Positions 1-8,683 of a stretch of DNA of 64,000 bases are shown in pieces (within the stretch, counting starts at the first letter, position 1; each line of letters opens with the position of its first letter). The notes under the pieces were generated by a model that saw nothing but the letters and a program-made list of their open reading frames with translations, was not told where the DNA came from and searched no databases. The translations under genes and the position numbers were made by a program. Source of the stretch: G963662655 sp963665015 (GTDB lineage Bacteria; Cloacimonadota; Cloacimonadia; Cloacimonadales; JAIOQZ01); the NCBI GenBank assembly GCA_963665015.2, contig CAXXSY010000004.1, positions 372,001 through 436,000 of the forward strand. The letters are read 5' to 3'.

Positions 1-1332
1 GAATCGCTGGAAACGGCGCTCGATTTCAGTGAGGATTCGCGCGAGACAGCGATCATCCTCGACAACATGGGCTCGGTCTTCCTGCGCAAGTGCGATTACG
101 AACGAGCGCTGTCATGTTTCCGGCGATCACAGGATATCCACGCGAAGGTCAGCGGTACCGGCTCACCGGAAGCGGTGGCGCCCTATATAAACATCGCAAA
201 GGTCTTCAAGGCTAAGGGCGACAGCGAGAAAGCCCTCGAGATATACTTCCGGGCGCTGAAAATTTTTGAGAAGTCCGATAAAGAACGTATCCCTGTCGAT
301 ATCATCTACCAGAATATCGGGCAGGTCTATTACGCGCGCGGCGAATACGATCAGGCCCTGCACTATTTCCAGATGACCCTGAAACAGCGGGAAAAGCGTT
401 ACGCTCAGGATCATCCGCTCATCGCCGACGTCTATCACAACCTGGCGTCCGTGCACAAGAATCTCGGGGACTACGATCGCTCCCTCGAATACTACTTCTC
501 GGCGCTGAGAATCTGCGAAAAACGTCTCGGGCCGGAGCACCCCCAAACGGGCAGCAACTACAACAACATCGCCTGGTTCTTCAAGTTCCGCGGTGATTTC
601 GAAAAGGCGCTCGACTACTACAACCGCGCGCTGGAAATCAACCTGAAGAAGCGGGGATCCGAGCACCCCTTCACAGCCATCAACTACGGCAATATCGGCT
701 CGGTGTACATGAACATGGGGCGATTCGAGGAAGCGCTGGAATCGCTGCATCGCGGTCTGTCCATCCAGGAGAAGAAACTGGGCATGGACCACCCCGATAC
801 CGCGAGCAGCTACTACAGCATCGGATCGGTTTACCGAAACATGGGCGAACCGGAAAAAGCGCTCGAATACTACGAGAAATCGCTGAAGATCAGGGAAGCG
901 AGATTGGGCGACGACCATCCCCACACCGCCGCGACTTGCCACATGATCGGATTCACCCACATGGAGTTGGGCGACTTCGAGAAAGCGCTCGAATACTACA
1001 ATCGGGCACTGAGAATCCAGATCGCGCGGTTCGGAGAGGACCACCCGCAGGTGGCGGTCACCAACCACAATATCGGCAGCGCCTATCTCAAATCGAACCG
1101 GTTCGAGGAAGCGCTCGATCATTATCGCAAAGCGCTCGAGGTGAACGAGAAGAAGCTCGATCCGGGCAATCACCGCATCGGCACCGTCCATTTCAATATC
1201 GGAAAGACGCTGATCGGTCTGAATCTTCCCGACGAGGCGAAAGCCCATCTGCAGAAAGCGTTACCCATCTTCGAAAATGTCTCCGACGATAAACTGGACG
1301 AGTGCCGCGAGCTGCTATCGAAAACGGAATGA
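1..1332 (+). CDS. Kinesin-light-chain-type TPR repeat protein, 5' partial
   Basis: The frame is open from base 1, so the true start lies upstream; the ATG at 67 is internal to a TPR unit. About ten 42-residue TPR units are visible, most with the pattern ALEYYxxALxIxEKxLG followed by a DHP and a Y-x-NIG turn, the kinesin-light-chain (TPR_12) arrangement. Such superhelical repeats bind proteins or peptides; no catalytic domain is seen in the visible part, so an effector domain could sit in the missing N-terminus. No signal peptide can be judged. The next gene starts 26 bp downstream on the same strand, so the two are probably co-transcribed. The identity of the repeats is secure, the function unknown. 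Confidence 0.9.
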   Translation, partial: ESLETALDFSEDSRETAIILDNMGSVFLRKCDYERALSCFRRSQDIHAKVSGTGSPEAVAPYINIAKVFKAKGDSEKALEIYFRALKIFEKSDKERIPVDIIYQNIGQVYYARGEYDQALHYFQMTLKQREKRYAQDHPLIADVYHNLASVHKNLGDYDRSLEYYFSALRICEKRLGPEHPQTGSNYNNIAWFFKFRGDFEKALDYYNRALEINLKKRGSEHPFTAINYGNIGSVYMNMGRFEEALESLHRGLSIQEKKLGMDHPDTASSYYSIGSVYRNMGEPEKALEYYEKSLKIREARLGDDHPHTAATCHMIGFTHMELGDFEKALEYYNRALRIQIARFGEDHPQVAVTNHNIGSAYLKSNRFEEALDHYRKALEVNEKKLDPGNHRIGTVHFNIGKTLIGLNLPDEAKAHLQKALPIFENVSDDKLDECRELLSKTE

Positions 1333-1358
1333 AACCTGAAAAGAAACGGAAGTGAACC

Positions 1359-3062
1359 ATGAGCTGGATATTCGGAATCTACAGTACGCATGAAATCGGA
1401 GAAGACGAACGCCGAAAGCTGTGCAATGGCTGCGAGGACAAGATTGTCGGTCGGATCGAGAACAGGAACTTTTTCGCCGCGCTGGGCGAGATTCCCGCGA
1501 TCTGCCATCATTCGGAAACCGCACTGATCAGCGGTACCGCGCTGAGGGATTATCTGCCGGTCTCCATCGAAGACTGGCAGCGGTTTTTCGCCAATCCGGA
1601 CGGGCATCCCGATTTCGACGGTCAATACTGCGGCCTGCATTTCTCCGACGGCAGGCTGACGATCTTCAACGATCACTTCAACAACCGCCCCTTCTACCTC
1701 TATCCAACGAAGGACGCCGTCGTCTTCTCCACCGACTGGCCCCGGCTCAAGCCATTCATGCAGAATCCCAAACTCGACATGGACGCCATCGCCGGTCTCT
1801 GGCTGACCAACGGACAGTTTCACTATCGCTGCTTCATCAAAGATTTGATCCGCTCCCATCCGGCGTCCGTCTTCACGATCACCCCGGATTTGCGAGTCCG
1901 GCACAGAGCCAGTCGATGGATCGGCATCGATCAGCCAGCGGAGAACATCGATCACGAGGCAGCGCTGGACAAGACCATCAGCTGGTTCGTGCAGCATCAC
2001 AAAGTCTCGCTGGGGATGAGCGGCGGAACCGATTCACGACTGATGCTCGCCTTCATGATGCAGCATCGAGAAAATCCGTGGCGTATGCACACCTTCGGCG
2101 AACGGGACAACCCGGAAATCGTAGTGGCGGAGCGAATCGCCAGAGACCTTGGCCTCGATCTCATCGTCGTCGAGCCGCATCCACGCGATCCCGATACGAT
2201 CCTCGAGCGCGCGAAGAAGATCGCCGCCCACACCGAGATGACCTACTCCATCCGCGCCTACCGCATGATCGACAACCTTAAGACTGCCACCGAAGGCAAT
2301 CGCATCATCCTCGACGGCGACTACGGCTGTTTCATCCGTGACTACTTCCTCAACGGTATCCAGCTCAGACTGAAGTGGACGCCACCCGCACAACGCTTCG
2401 ACAAGCTCTTCGAGCTGCTTCGGCATCCTCGGACGAATTTTTTCCCGGAGTCGCTTTTCCGAAGGATGAACGAGGTCGTCCGCGAGGATTTTTACAATTT
2501 ACCCGCAACCCTGCCCGAATGGAACGGCAACGACTACACCGCTCTGATCGCGCTGCTGCATGCCTATTACCGTTATCCGAATCTGGTGCGCAACTGGAAC
2601 CTCAACCTCGAACACGCGATGCTGATCAGTCCCATGGGGCAGGCTTCCATGATCCGCGATCTGCTTCGGATGCCCGTTCGAAAACGCGCCAACTGCCGCA
2701 TCAGCTATCCGATCCTGAAGAAACTCGCGCCGAGCCTGATGAAGTACCCGCTGGTTCGATACGGCACCACCGTCCCGTTTGCGGTCTATCGCAACTACCT
2801 GGCCTCTGGCATGATCGCCAAGTACAAGCGGCAAAGAGGCTTATGTTACCGATCCGACCGCTCTGCCGTGCAGCTTGAAGCGATGAAACCGATCGTTCAT
2901 GATCTTGCGTCGTCGGAAGCGGTAAGGAATTGCGAATATTACGATTACAATAAAATACGGTCCCTCGTGAACGGGTATTACCGGGCACCGAACGACGCCC
3001 TTGGCAACGCCCTGTTCGAGTGGCTGGGATTCGAATTCTACCGGCAGTCGGTGGAGGATTAA
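1359..3062 (+). CDS. Asparagine-synthetase-like protein lacking the glutaminase cysteine
   Basis: 567 residues. The C-terminal half has the ATP-pyrophosphatase P-loop SGGTDS at residues 221-226, preceded by SLGM, as in AsnB/beta-lactam-synthetase-type amidotransferases. The N-terminal ~130 residues resemble the class II glutamine amidotransferase (Ntn) fold, including a YCGLHFSDGRL-type strand, but the protein starts MSWIFG where AsnB has Met-Cys-Gly. The catalytic Cys2 is therefore Ser and glutaminase activity is not expected. It may adenylate a carboxylate and use ammonia or an internal amine. An RBS (GGAAGTGA) precedes the ATG. It follows the TPR gene by 26 bp and overlaps the convergent acetyltransferase by 4 bp. 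The substrate is unknown. Confidence 0.8.
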   Translation: MSWIFGIYSTHEIGEDERRKLCNGCEDKIVGRIENRNFFAALGEIPAICHHSETALISGTALRDYLPVSIEDWQRFFANPDGHPDFDGQYCGLHFSDGRLTIFNDHFNNRPFYLYPTKDAVVFSTDWPRLKPFMQNPKLDMDAIAGLWLTNGQFHYRCFIKDLIRSHPASVFTITPDLRVRHRASRWIGIDQPAENIDHEAALDKTISWFVQHHKVSLGMSGGTDSRLMLAFMMQHRENPWRMHTFGERDNPEIVVAERIARDLGLDLIVVEPHPRDPDTILERAKKIAAHTEMTYSIRAYRMIDNLKTATEGNRIILDGDYGCFIRDYFLNGIQLRLKWTPPAQRFDKLFELLRHPRTNFFPESLFRRMNEVVREDFYNLPATLPEWNGNDYTALIALLHAYYRYPNLVRNWNLNLEHAMLISPMGQASMIRDLLRMPVRKRANCRISYPILKKLAPSLMKYPLVRYGTTVPFAVYRNYLASGMIAKYKRQRGLCYRSDRSAVQLEAMKPIVHDLASSEAVRNCEYYDYNKIRSLVNGYYRAPNDALGNALFEWLGFEFYRQSVED

Positions 3063-3904
3063 CCCAGTTCGAAGCTCGTCACGCCGAATATACGATCCAG
3101 CGGCAGGTCCGGCGATTTGCCCGTGTACATCCTCGCCGTTTCGAAGACCTTCTGCATGTTGTGTTCGCGCACGAGCCGTCGCGCCTCGCGGTTTGGTTCG
3201 GGGATATCCAGGTAGAAGGTGCTGCCGATCTCGATTTCATTGATCAGGGCGTGGAATAGTTCTTGTGCAACGGTCTCGTTTTCGGCAAACAGCGGACCGA
3301 TCTTGTAGCCGACACGGCAGGGACGAATGACGCCGTAACCCTCCAGAATATCATCTGTTACAAACCCGAGGGCTATCGTTTCCGGCTGCGAAATCCACGG
3401 CTTGAGAAAGGATTCTCTTCGTTCGAAGAAGAAGCGGTTGTCGAAGTCGCACAACTGCTGAAAGGGCAGCGTGTTCAGCGGAACGATCTTCGGGTGGCAG
3501 GAAAAAATCTCCCCGGTTCGTCTGCCTTCGAAGCGAATGTTGTTGTACGCCATCCGGAAGCCGAGACGCATGTAGTTCCGTTGCTGCTCAACCACCCCGT
3601 CCAGACCGATATTACTGCCCGACATCCGCTCCATAGCTGCTTTCAGGATGGGAAAGCCGAATCCCCTGCCACGGAATTCCGGCTTCACGATGTAGAAACC
3701 AAGAAAGCCATAGCTGTCACCATAGCGCACTGCTGAGACAGTCGCAACCGGCTCTTCATCGAGCTCCGCGATCAGAAAGCCGCCCTCGTCCGCCGCGTGA
3801 AAACACGTAGCGTCGTGTATCCCCGGATTCCAGCCTTCCTTTGCCGCCCAATCGATCGCAAGACCGACATCCTCGCGCGCCATGGTGCGAATCGTGTATG
3901 GCAT
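3059..3904 (-). CDS. Two-domain GNAT-family N-acetyltransferase
   Basis: 281 residues. The N-terminal half is a GNAT fold with the acetyl-CoA pyrophosphate loop R-G-R-G-F-G (about residues 98-103) after a beta-strand LGFYIVKPEF. The C-terminal half (about 140-281) resembles the YitH/Acetyltransf_18-type domain often fused to such GNATs. The start ATG at 3904 has GGGAGA 6 nt upstream. It is the last gene of the long minus-strand run (rlmH ends 36 bp upstream) and its 3' end overlaps the stop of the convergent asparagine-synthetase-like gene by 4 bp. The acetyl acceptor cannot be deduced. Confidence 0.82.
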   Translation of the reverse strand: MPYTIRTMAREDVGLAIDWAAKEGWNPGIHDATCFHAADEGGFLIAELDEEPVATVSAVRYGDSYGFLGFYIVKPEFRGRGFGFPILKAAMERMSGSNIGLDGVVEQQRNYMRLGFRMAYNNIRFEGRRTGEIFSCHPKIVPLNTLPFQQLCDFDNRFFFERRESFLKPWISQPETIALGFVTDDILEGYGVIRPCRVGYKIGPLFAENETVAQELFHALINEIEIGSTFYLDIPEPNREARRLVREHNMQKVFETARMYTGKSPDLPLDRIFGVTSFELG

Positions 3905-3939
3905 GATCTATCTCCCTTGTTTACTATACGATAAGGGCA

Positions 3940-4392
3940 TCAATAGTGGTATTTCTTGTGGCTCAGAATGGTGAACGCCCGATATATTTGCTCGATCAGT
4001 ACCAGCCGGATCATCTGGTGGGTCATGGTGAAGCGTGAGAAGCTCAGTACCAGATCGGATTTCCCGCGCACTTCGTCGGACATCCCATACACACCTCCGA
4101 TGACGAACTGCATCCTTTCGTTCTTCGATAGCAGATCGGCGAGTTCGGGACTGGACATCTCCTTGCCGTGCTCGTCCAGCGCGACGGTGAAGCCCGGTTC
4201 GATTCGCTTCAGGATGTGTTCTGCCTCGGTCTGTTTGACGATCTCGATGGTGTTCGTCTTGCGCAGCGCTTGATCGGGTGTCGTGATCCAGTCGATCTTC
4301 GCGAAAGGCTTGAGCCGCTTCATGTATTCGTCGATGCCGTCCTGGATGAATGACTGTTTGGTTTTGCCCGGACTGATGATGCGTATGTTCAT
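3940..4392 (-). CDS. rlmH: 23S rRNA pseudouridine1915 N3-methyltransferase RlmH
   Basis: 150 residues, close to the usual ~155. SPOUT-class methyltransferase that methylates pseudouridine 1915 in helix 69 of 23S rRNA. Visible hallmarks are the SAM-binding trefoil-knot segment FVIGGVYGMSDEVR, then LSFSRFTMTHQMIRL and the IEQIYRAF helix, with the short aromatic/basic tail HKKYHY. I chose ATG 4392 (MNIRII) over an upstream in-frame start because it has a GGGAGAG RBS and matches the family N-terminus; the extra 24 codons upstream run into palindromic repeat sequence. Confidence 0.93.
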   Translation of the reverse strand: MNIRIISPGKTKQSFIQDGIDEYMKRLKPFAKIDWITTPDQALRKTNTIEIVKQTEAEHILKRIEPGFTVALDEHGKEMSSPELADLLSKNERMQFVIGGVYGMSDEVRGKSDLVLSFSRFTMTHQMIRLVLIEQIYRAFTILSHKKYHY

Positions 4393-4398
4393 GCGTTT

Positions 4399-4530
4399 CT
4401 CTCCCAAAGGACCGCCAAGCTCCTGTGAATTTGCTTGCAAATTCGAATCCCCATAGCCTGGCATCTCTTTCCCATTGGTCCGCCAAGCTCCAGCTTGGCA
4501 TGGGCAGGCACGGGGACCTGCCCCTACAAC
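4399..4530. repeat. Cluster of palindromic intergenic (REP-like) repeats
   Basis: Between rlmH and ptb lie three perfect hairpins: GAATTTGC-TT-GCAAATTC (4427-4444), GCCAAGCT-CC-AGCTTGGC (4482-4499) and GGGCAGG...CCTGCCC (4502-4523). The unit CCGCCAAGCTCC occurs twice (about 4412 and 4480). The last hairpin plus its tail (4502-4527) is nearly identical to both arms of the element at 35877-36000, which marks it as a dispersed repeat family. It sits upstream of the rlmH start and downstream of the ptb stop. Confidence 0.75.
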
Positions 4531-4595
4531 AGGGATTTACCAAGCAAAACGGGACAGCCATATGACCGTCCCGCATATTTGAATAATTCTTACAA

Positions 4596-5492
4596 TCAGG
4601 CGCAGAGGATGCCCAGCGCCATGGAGAGCATCTTGGTTTCGGCGTTGTCGGCGCGGGACGGGATCAGGATGGGCGCCTTGGTACCAACGACCACGTGCGC
4701 GACGCGGTAGTTGCAGTAGTAGGTGAACGCCTTGCCCATGAAGTTACCCGCTTCGATGTTGGGAACGACCAGAATATCGGCGTCGCCGGCGACTTCCGAC
4801 TCGATGCCTTTCATGCGTGCCGCTTCCATGTTAATGGCGTTGTCCAGCGCGAGGGGGCCATCGACGATACAGCCCTTGATCTGTCCTCGTTGATTCATCT
4901 TGGCGATCATCGCGGCGTCCAGGGTACACGGCATTTTCGGGTTCACCACTTCGACCGCAGCCAGGAGCGCGACCTTGGGCATGGGATTACCGAGCGCGTG
5001 TCCGACCTGCACCGCATTCGTCACAATGGCGACCTTCTCGTTCACGTCCGGATAGAGGTTGATCCCACCGTCGGTGAGCAGAACGATCCGTTCCGGCGTC
5101 TCCACGGCGAGTACGTCGCTGATGACCTTCGCCGAGCGCAGACCTTTCTCCTTGTCCAGCACGGCCTTGAGGATGGTCGCGGTCGAGCCCTTACCCTTGA
5201 GGATGAGATCGCCCCGTCCTTCCCGGATCAGCTCCACCGCCTTGGCGCAGGCGAGCGGAATGTCGCTTCCGCAGTCGATGATTTCGAAGGCATCGACGAG
5301 TTCGGGCGCGATTTCCTTGATATGGTTGCGGATGAACTCGGCGTCGCCGGTCATGATCGAATCGGCGAGATTCTCCTTCTTCGCCAGAACCGCTGCCTCG
5401 ATGGATGCGGGAGATTGCGCGGCGGCGACAACTACAGTCTTGTTCTCGTTTTTTTTCAGGGTATCAAGCAGTTGGTCGAAATTCCTCAGCAT
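4596..5492 (-). CDS. ptb: Phosphate butyryltransferase / phosphate acyltransferase
   Basis: 298 residues, the usual length for Ptb. It exchanges CoA for phosphate on butyryl-CoA (or another short acyl-CoA), the step before substrate-level ATP formation by butyrate kinase; cytoplasmic. Features typical of the PTA_PTB family are an N-terminal VVVAAAQSPASIEAA segment, the LKGKGSTA loop, LLTDGGINLYPD and the C-terminal VVGTKAPILIPSRAD. The start ATG 5492 has AGGAGA 7 nt upstream. It lies 20 bp downstream of the sigma-factor gene. No butyrate kinase is in the window, so the exact acyl group (butyryl, isobutyryl, acetyl) is not fixed. Confidence 0.88.
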   Translation of the reverse strand: MLRNFDQLLDTLKKNENKTVVVAAAQSPASIEAAVLAKKENLADSIMTGDAEFIRNHIKEIAPELVDAFEIIDCGSDIPLACAKAVELIREGRGDLILKGKGSTATILKAVLDKEKGLRSAKVISDVLAVETPERIVLLTDGGINLYPDVNEKVAIVTNAVQVGHALGNPMPKVALLAAVEVVNPKMPCTLDAAMIAKMNQRGQIKGCIVDGPLALDNAINMEAARMKGIESEVAGDADILVVPNIEAGNFMGKAFTYYCNYRVAHVVVGTKAPILIPSRADNAETKMLSMALGILCA

Positions 5493-5511
5493 GTTTGTCT
5501 CCTGTAATATC

Positions 5512-6378
5512 TTATAAATTGTTGTTGAGCAGCATGTCGATATCGGTCTCGTATTCGTCGTAGGTTTCCCGGAGAATCTGTTTCAGTGCCTGTTTCTGAA
5601 TCTGTCGTACCCGTTCGCGACTGAGACCGAGTTCCTCGGCGATCTGGGCGAAGTTTTTGCCGTTGTCTCCGTCAAGACCGAAGTAAGACTTCAATATATA
5701 GGCGTCTCTGGATGGCAATTTGCCGATAGACTCGTCGATTTTGCCCTGCATCTTTTCGCGGTAGTAGATCGTCTTGGGATCGAGCATGTCCGGGTCTTCG
5801 AGGAAGTCGCGGAGCTGGACGGTATCGTTCTGGTTGGTGTAGTTGTAGTCGTCCAGGGAGAGGGTATCGACAGAGTGCGATTCGACGTTGTGGATTTCCT
5901 TGCTGACCAGGTTGGTCTCGTCCTCGATATCTTCGATGGTGGCGCTGTGCCCGGTGCGGTTGAAGATTCGTTCACGGGCTGCCTTGATTTTGTTTGCGAG
6001 GTTGGTCTTGCCCAGCGGCATGCGGATCAGGGAGGTCTTTTCAGCCAGCGCGAACAGGATGCGCTGCTTGATCCACCAGACGGCGTAGGAGATCAGCTTG
6101 ATGTTCTTGTCGGGATCGAATTTCTCGATCGCCTTGATCAGACCCATGTTGCCTTCGCTGATCAATTCCGCCAGGCTCAGTCCACGATTCTGGTAGTGCG
6201 ACGCGATCTTGACGACGAACTTCAGGTTGGACTGGATCAACTTGTTGATCGCCTCCTGATCGCCGTCACGCGCCCGAATCGCGAGGTCGTGCTCTTCTTC
6301 ACGCGAGAGCGTATCGATCGTCGCGATATCGTTCAGATATTTCTGTAATGCTTTGTCTTCGAATACATTCTCAGCCAT
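5512..6378 (-). CDS. rpoD: RNA polymerase sigma-70 factor, short primary type
   Basis: 288 residues. Regions present are 1.2 (ALQKYLNDIATIDTLSREEE), the 2.1-2.4 core with NLKFVVKIASHY, LISEGNMGLIKAIEKFDP and the -10-recognition YAVWWIKQRI, region 3, and the region-4 helix-turn-helix FAQIAEELGLSRERVRQI. Region 1.1 and the non-conserved region are absent, as in the ~287-residue primary sigma factors of Bacteroidetes and relatives. A group 2 sigma factor is the alternative. I take ATG 6378 (GAGG 5 nt upstream) rather than a TTG one codon earlier. It starts 8 bp after the MerR gene ends, so regulator and sigma factor are probably co-transcribed. Confidence 0.88.
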   Translation of the reverse strand: MAENVFEDKALQKYLNDIATIDTLSREEEHDLAIRARDGDQEAINKLIQSNLKFVVKIASHYQNRGLSLAELISEGNMGLIKAIEKFDPDKNIKLISYAVWWIKQRILFALAEKTSLIRMPLGKTNLANKIKAARERIFNRTGHSATIEDIEDETNLVSKEIHNVESHSVDTLSLDDYNYTNQNDTVQLRDFLEDPDMLDPKTIYYREKMQGKIDESIGKLPSRDAYILKSYFGLDGDNGKNFAQIAEELGLSRERVRQIQKQALKQILRETYDEYETDIDMLLNNNL

Positions 6379-6385
6379 CAATACC

Positions 6386-6700
6386 TCAGGTCAGGAATTC
6401 CCTTGTATGGTCGCTGACGAAGTCGAGCAGGTCTTCCATACTCATCTCGAGTAGCTTTGCCAGCTCGAAAACGACTTTTACTCCCGAGAAGTTCATTCCC
6501 AACTCTTGTGTCAATGTTATTATCAGCGTAATTTGGTCAATATCTTCTGTGCTGAACACCCGAATGTTCTTCTCCGTCCGCTCGGGAGAGATCAGTCCCT
6601 TGCGCTCGTACATGCGGATCGTCTGATCGTGAATCCCCACCATTTTCGCCACTTCTCCGATGGAGTAGAGACGTTCGATATTGCGCGGAATCTCTTTCAT
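6386..6700 (-). CDS. MerR-family transcriptional regulator (HspR/GlnR-like)
   Basis: 104 residues. An N-terminal winged helix-turn-helix reads YSIGEVAKMVGIHDQTIRMY followed by ERKGLISPERTEKNIRVFS and a linker helix, the standard MerR DNA-binding layout. The C-terminal part is short with no conserved cysteines, so a metal-sensing role is unlikely; the size and DQTIRMYERKGL motif are closest to HspR-like regulators. Its ATG overlaps the stop of the upstream M23 gene by 4 bp (ATGA), which implies translational coupling. Target genes are unknown. Confidence 0.88.
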   Translation of the reverse strand: MKEIPRNIERLYSIGEVAKMVGIHDQTIRMYERKGLISPERTEKNIRVFSTEDIDQITLIITLTQELGMNFSGVKVVFELAKLLEMSMEDLLDFVSDHTREFLT

Positions 6701-7773
6701 GGTGCCTCGATCGGCGGCAGAACGGTCAGCGGATCGATTGCCTTTCCCTGCACGCGGTATTCGAAGTGGAGGTGGGGTCCGGTAGATTTGCCTGTGTTGC
6801 CGACCGTGGCGATCGGCTGTCCCTTTTTAACGCTGTCGCCCAGGCGCACCAGGTTGGCGTCGTTGTGCGCATAGACGGTCATGATGTAGTCCTTGTGCTC
6901 CAGGATGACCACGTTTCCGTAGCCGCGCTGACGTCCCGCGAACGCCACCTTGCCGTCCATCACCGCGGAGATGGGCTCGCCGATGGGCGCGGCGATATCG
7001 AGGCCCTTGTGGGGCTTACCCGCGCGGATGCCGAACTTCGAAGTAATCCTGCCCTTGAGCGGGATGATGATGTCGCGTGGCTTTTTGACATTCACGGGCG
7101 GGGATGGCCTTTGCTGCTTCTGCGCGACCTCGCGCTTCTTGCCGCGGACTTGCAGTTTCTGCCCGACTTCGATATTGTCCGATGTGATGTCGTTCAGCTT
7201 TTTCAGCTCATTGACCTTCATATCGTACATCCTCGAGATGCGATAGAGTGTCTCGCCCTTTTTCACGATGTGGTAATCGCCCGACTGTTTCGGGGACGCG
7301 ATCGCTGGCGTTTCGGGCTTCGAGCCGCTTACATGTCCCGGTTCGAGCCAAATCTTCTGACCCGTCTTGATGTCGAAGGTCTCCAGATTGTTGTAGTCGA
7401 GGATATCCAGAATCTCTACGTTGTACATCTTCGATATCCGATAGACCGTTTCGCCCTTTTTCACCTCGTGGTAACGGCTTTCGGGGATGGCTCTGCGGGT
7501 CACGAATTCGGCTTTCTGCTCGATGTGCGGTGTCAGGTATATCTTCTGTCCGACGAAGATGTTGTCTGATGTCAGGTTGTTGTATAGCTTGAGTTTACCT
7601 ACCGGTATCCCATGTTTCTTGCTGATACTGAAGAGGGTGTCACCGTGCCGCACGATGTGGTAATCCTTCGATGGCGTGACATACACCGCGTTGCTGCGTA
7701 TGCCGTACCAGCTTTCGATTCCCAGAAGGAGAACCACGAGGAGAACGAGCTTAGTATTTGATCTGAAAATCAT
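6697..7773 (-). CDS. LysM-repeat M23 metallo-endopeptidase, membrane anchored
   Basis: 358 residues from ATG 7773. Order: N-terminal hydrophobic segment (about 8-20) as signal anchor, three LysM domains (about 38-82, 99-142, 164-207) each with the GETLYRIS/GDTLFSIS core, a basic linker, then an M23 (LytM/NlpD-type) domain from about residue 240. Zinc ligands are the His and Asp of HKGLD and the last His of the HLHFE motif, with YAHND between. It should cleave peptidoglycan cross-bridges or activate amidases in the periplasm. A longer in-frame N-terminus lies inside acyP and lacks a signal sequence, so I rejected it. It overlaps acyP by 23 bp and merR by 4 bp. Confidence 0.88.
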   Translation of the reverse strand: MIFRSNTKLVLLVVLLLGIESWYGIRSNAVYVTPSKDYHIVRHGDTLFSISKKHGIPVGKLKLYNNLTSDNIFVGQKIYLTPHIEQKAEFVTRRAIPESRYHEVKKGETVYRISKMYNVEILDILDYNNLETFDIKTGQKIWLEPGHVSGSKPETPAIASPKQSGDYHIVKKGETLYRISRMYDMKVNELKKLNDITSDNIEVGQKLQVRGKKREVAQKQQRPSPPVNVKKPRDIIIPLKGRITSKFGIRAGKPHKGLDIAAPIGEPISAVMDGKVAFAGRQRGYGNVVILEHKDYIMTVYAHNDANLVRLGDSVKKGQPIATVGNTGKSTGPHLHFEYRVQGKAIDPLTVLPPIEAP

Positions 7774-8023
7774 CTTCTTTGGTGGAGGTAGCGATGGTTT
7801 GGATGTCGATTTCCGTGATTTGGGCGAACATGGGACCCTTGCGCAGCATGTGGATGAATTCATGCAGATTACCTTCGCTTCCGGTGGCGAAGATTTCGAC
7901 GGTACCGTCCGAAGCGTTGCGGACACTTCCCCGAATATCGAGAAGCCGCGCGGTCTTCAGACAGTAAAACCGGTAGCCGACGCCCTGAACTCTCCCTGAA
8001 ACGGTGATCTTGTACGTTTCCAC
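7751..8023 (-). CDS. acyP: Acylphosphatase
   Basis: 90 residues, the standard size. It hydrolyses acyl-phosphates such as acetyl phosphate. The signature GRVQGVGYR is at residues 10-18 (substrate-binding Arg18) and the second conserved residue is Asn36 in GSVRNASDG, followed by VEIFATG. The start is GTG 8023 with AGGA about 9 nt upstream. It heads the overlapping acyP-M23-merR-sigma run, whose next genes include ptb, so acyl-phosphate metabolism appears twice in this run. Confidence 0.92.
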   Translation of the reverse strand: METYKITVSGRVQGVGYRFYCLKTARLLDIRGSVRNASDGTVEIFATGSEGNLHEFIHMLRKGPMFAQITEIDIQTIATSTKEDDFQIKY

Positions 8024-8164
8024 GGCAAATCCTGATAAATTAATTTATTAAGAAAAGGCATAATGAAAAAATCTGTCAAATGATAAATTAACGAATGTGT
8101 GACCGGAATGATTTGTTGCGCGATCACGATCCGTGTGCAAGGATTGTAATCTTTTGATATATGG

Positions 8165-8614
8165 TCAGTTCCGGTTCTTCAGCGCGCGCTCGAGGTCGCG
8201 TTTATCGTCCCGTTCTTTTACGGACTCGCGTTTGTCGTAGAGGTGCTTACCCTTCGCGAGCGCCAGCGTTACCTTGGCGAGTCCCTTGTCGTTGATGTAG
8301 ATTTCTTTGGGAACGAGCGTCATACCCTTTTCCTGCGTCTTGGCCAGCAAGCGCTTGATCTCGCGACGGTGCAGGAGCAGCTTCCGTTTCCGCTCCGGAT
8401 CGTGGTTGAAATACGTCCCCTTCTCGTACGGGCTGATGTGCAAGTTGACCAGCCAGACCTCGCCTTCCTCGATCCGCGCGTACGAATCCTTGAAACTCAT
8501 CTTGCCGTCTCGAAGCGACTTGATCTCCGTGCCGGAAAGCGCGATCCCCACCTCGAGTTCCTCGATGAAGTAGTACTGAAAGCTGGCCTTTCTATTCCGA
8601 AATTTCTTTGCCAT
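8165..8614 (-). CDS. smpB: SsrA-binding protein SmpB (trans-translation)
   Basis: 149 residues. It binds tmRNA and delivers it to stalled ribosomes. The family core is clear: RKASFQYYFIEELEVGIALSG, then GTEIKSLRDGKMSFKDSYA, the LHISPYEKG segment, and the C-terminal basic tail KRESVKERDDKRDLERAL. ATG 8614 (MAKKFRN) has CGAGGA upstream and fits family N-termini; the in-frame start nine codons earlier does not. tmRNA (ssrA), often nearby in other genomes, is not found in the flanking intergenic sequence. Confidence 0.95.
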   Translation of the reverse strand: MAKKFRNRKASFQYYFIEELEVGIALSGTEIKSLRDGKMSFKDSYARIEEGEVWLVNLHISPYEKGTYFNHDPERKRKLLLHRREIKRLLAKTQEKGMTLVPKEIYINDKGLAKVTLALAKGKHLYDKRESVKERDDKRDLERALKNRN

Positions 8615-8683
8615 AATATCCTCGGGGAGAGAATCTTTCACCCCGCGAATGTCGTCAACAGATAATTGGAATAGATCGAAAAG

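Noticed and set aside
8024..8164. tmRNA gene next to smpB
   Set aside because: No GGGG-C-tG start, tag frame or tRNA-like TTC-A-A-x-x-C end is present in this gap or the other side of smpB.
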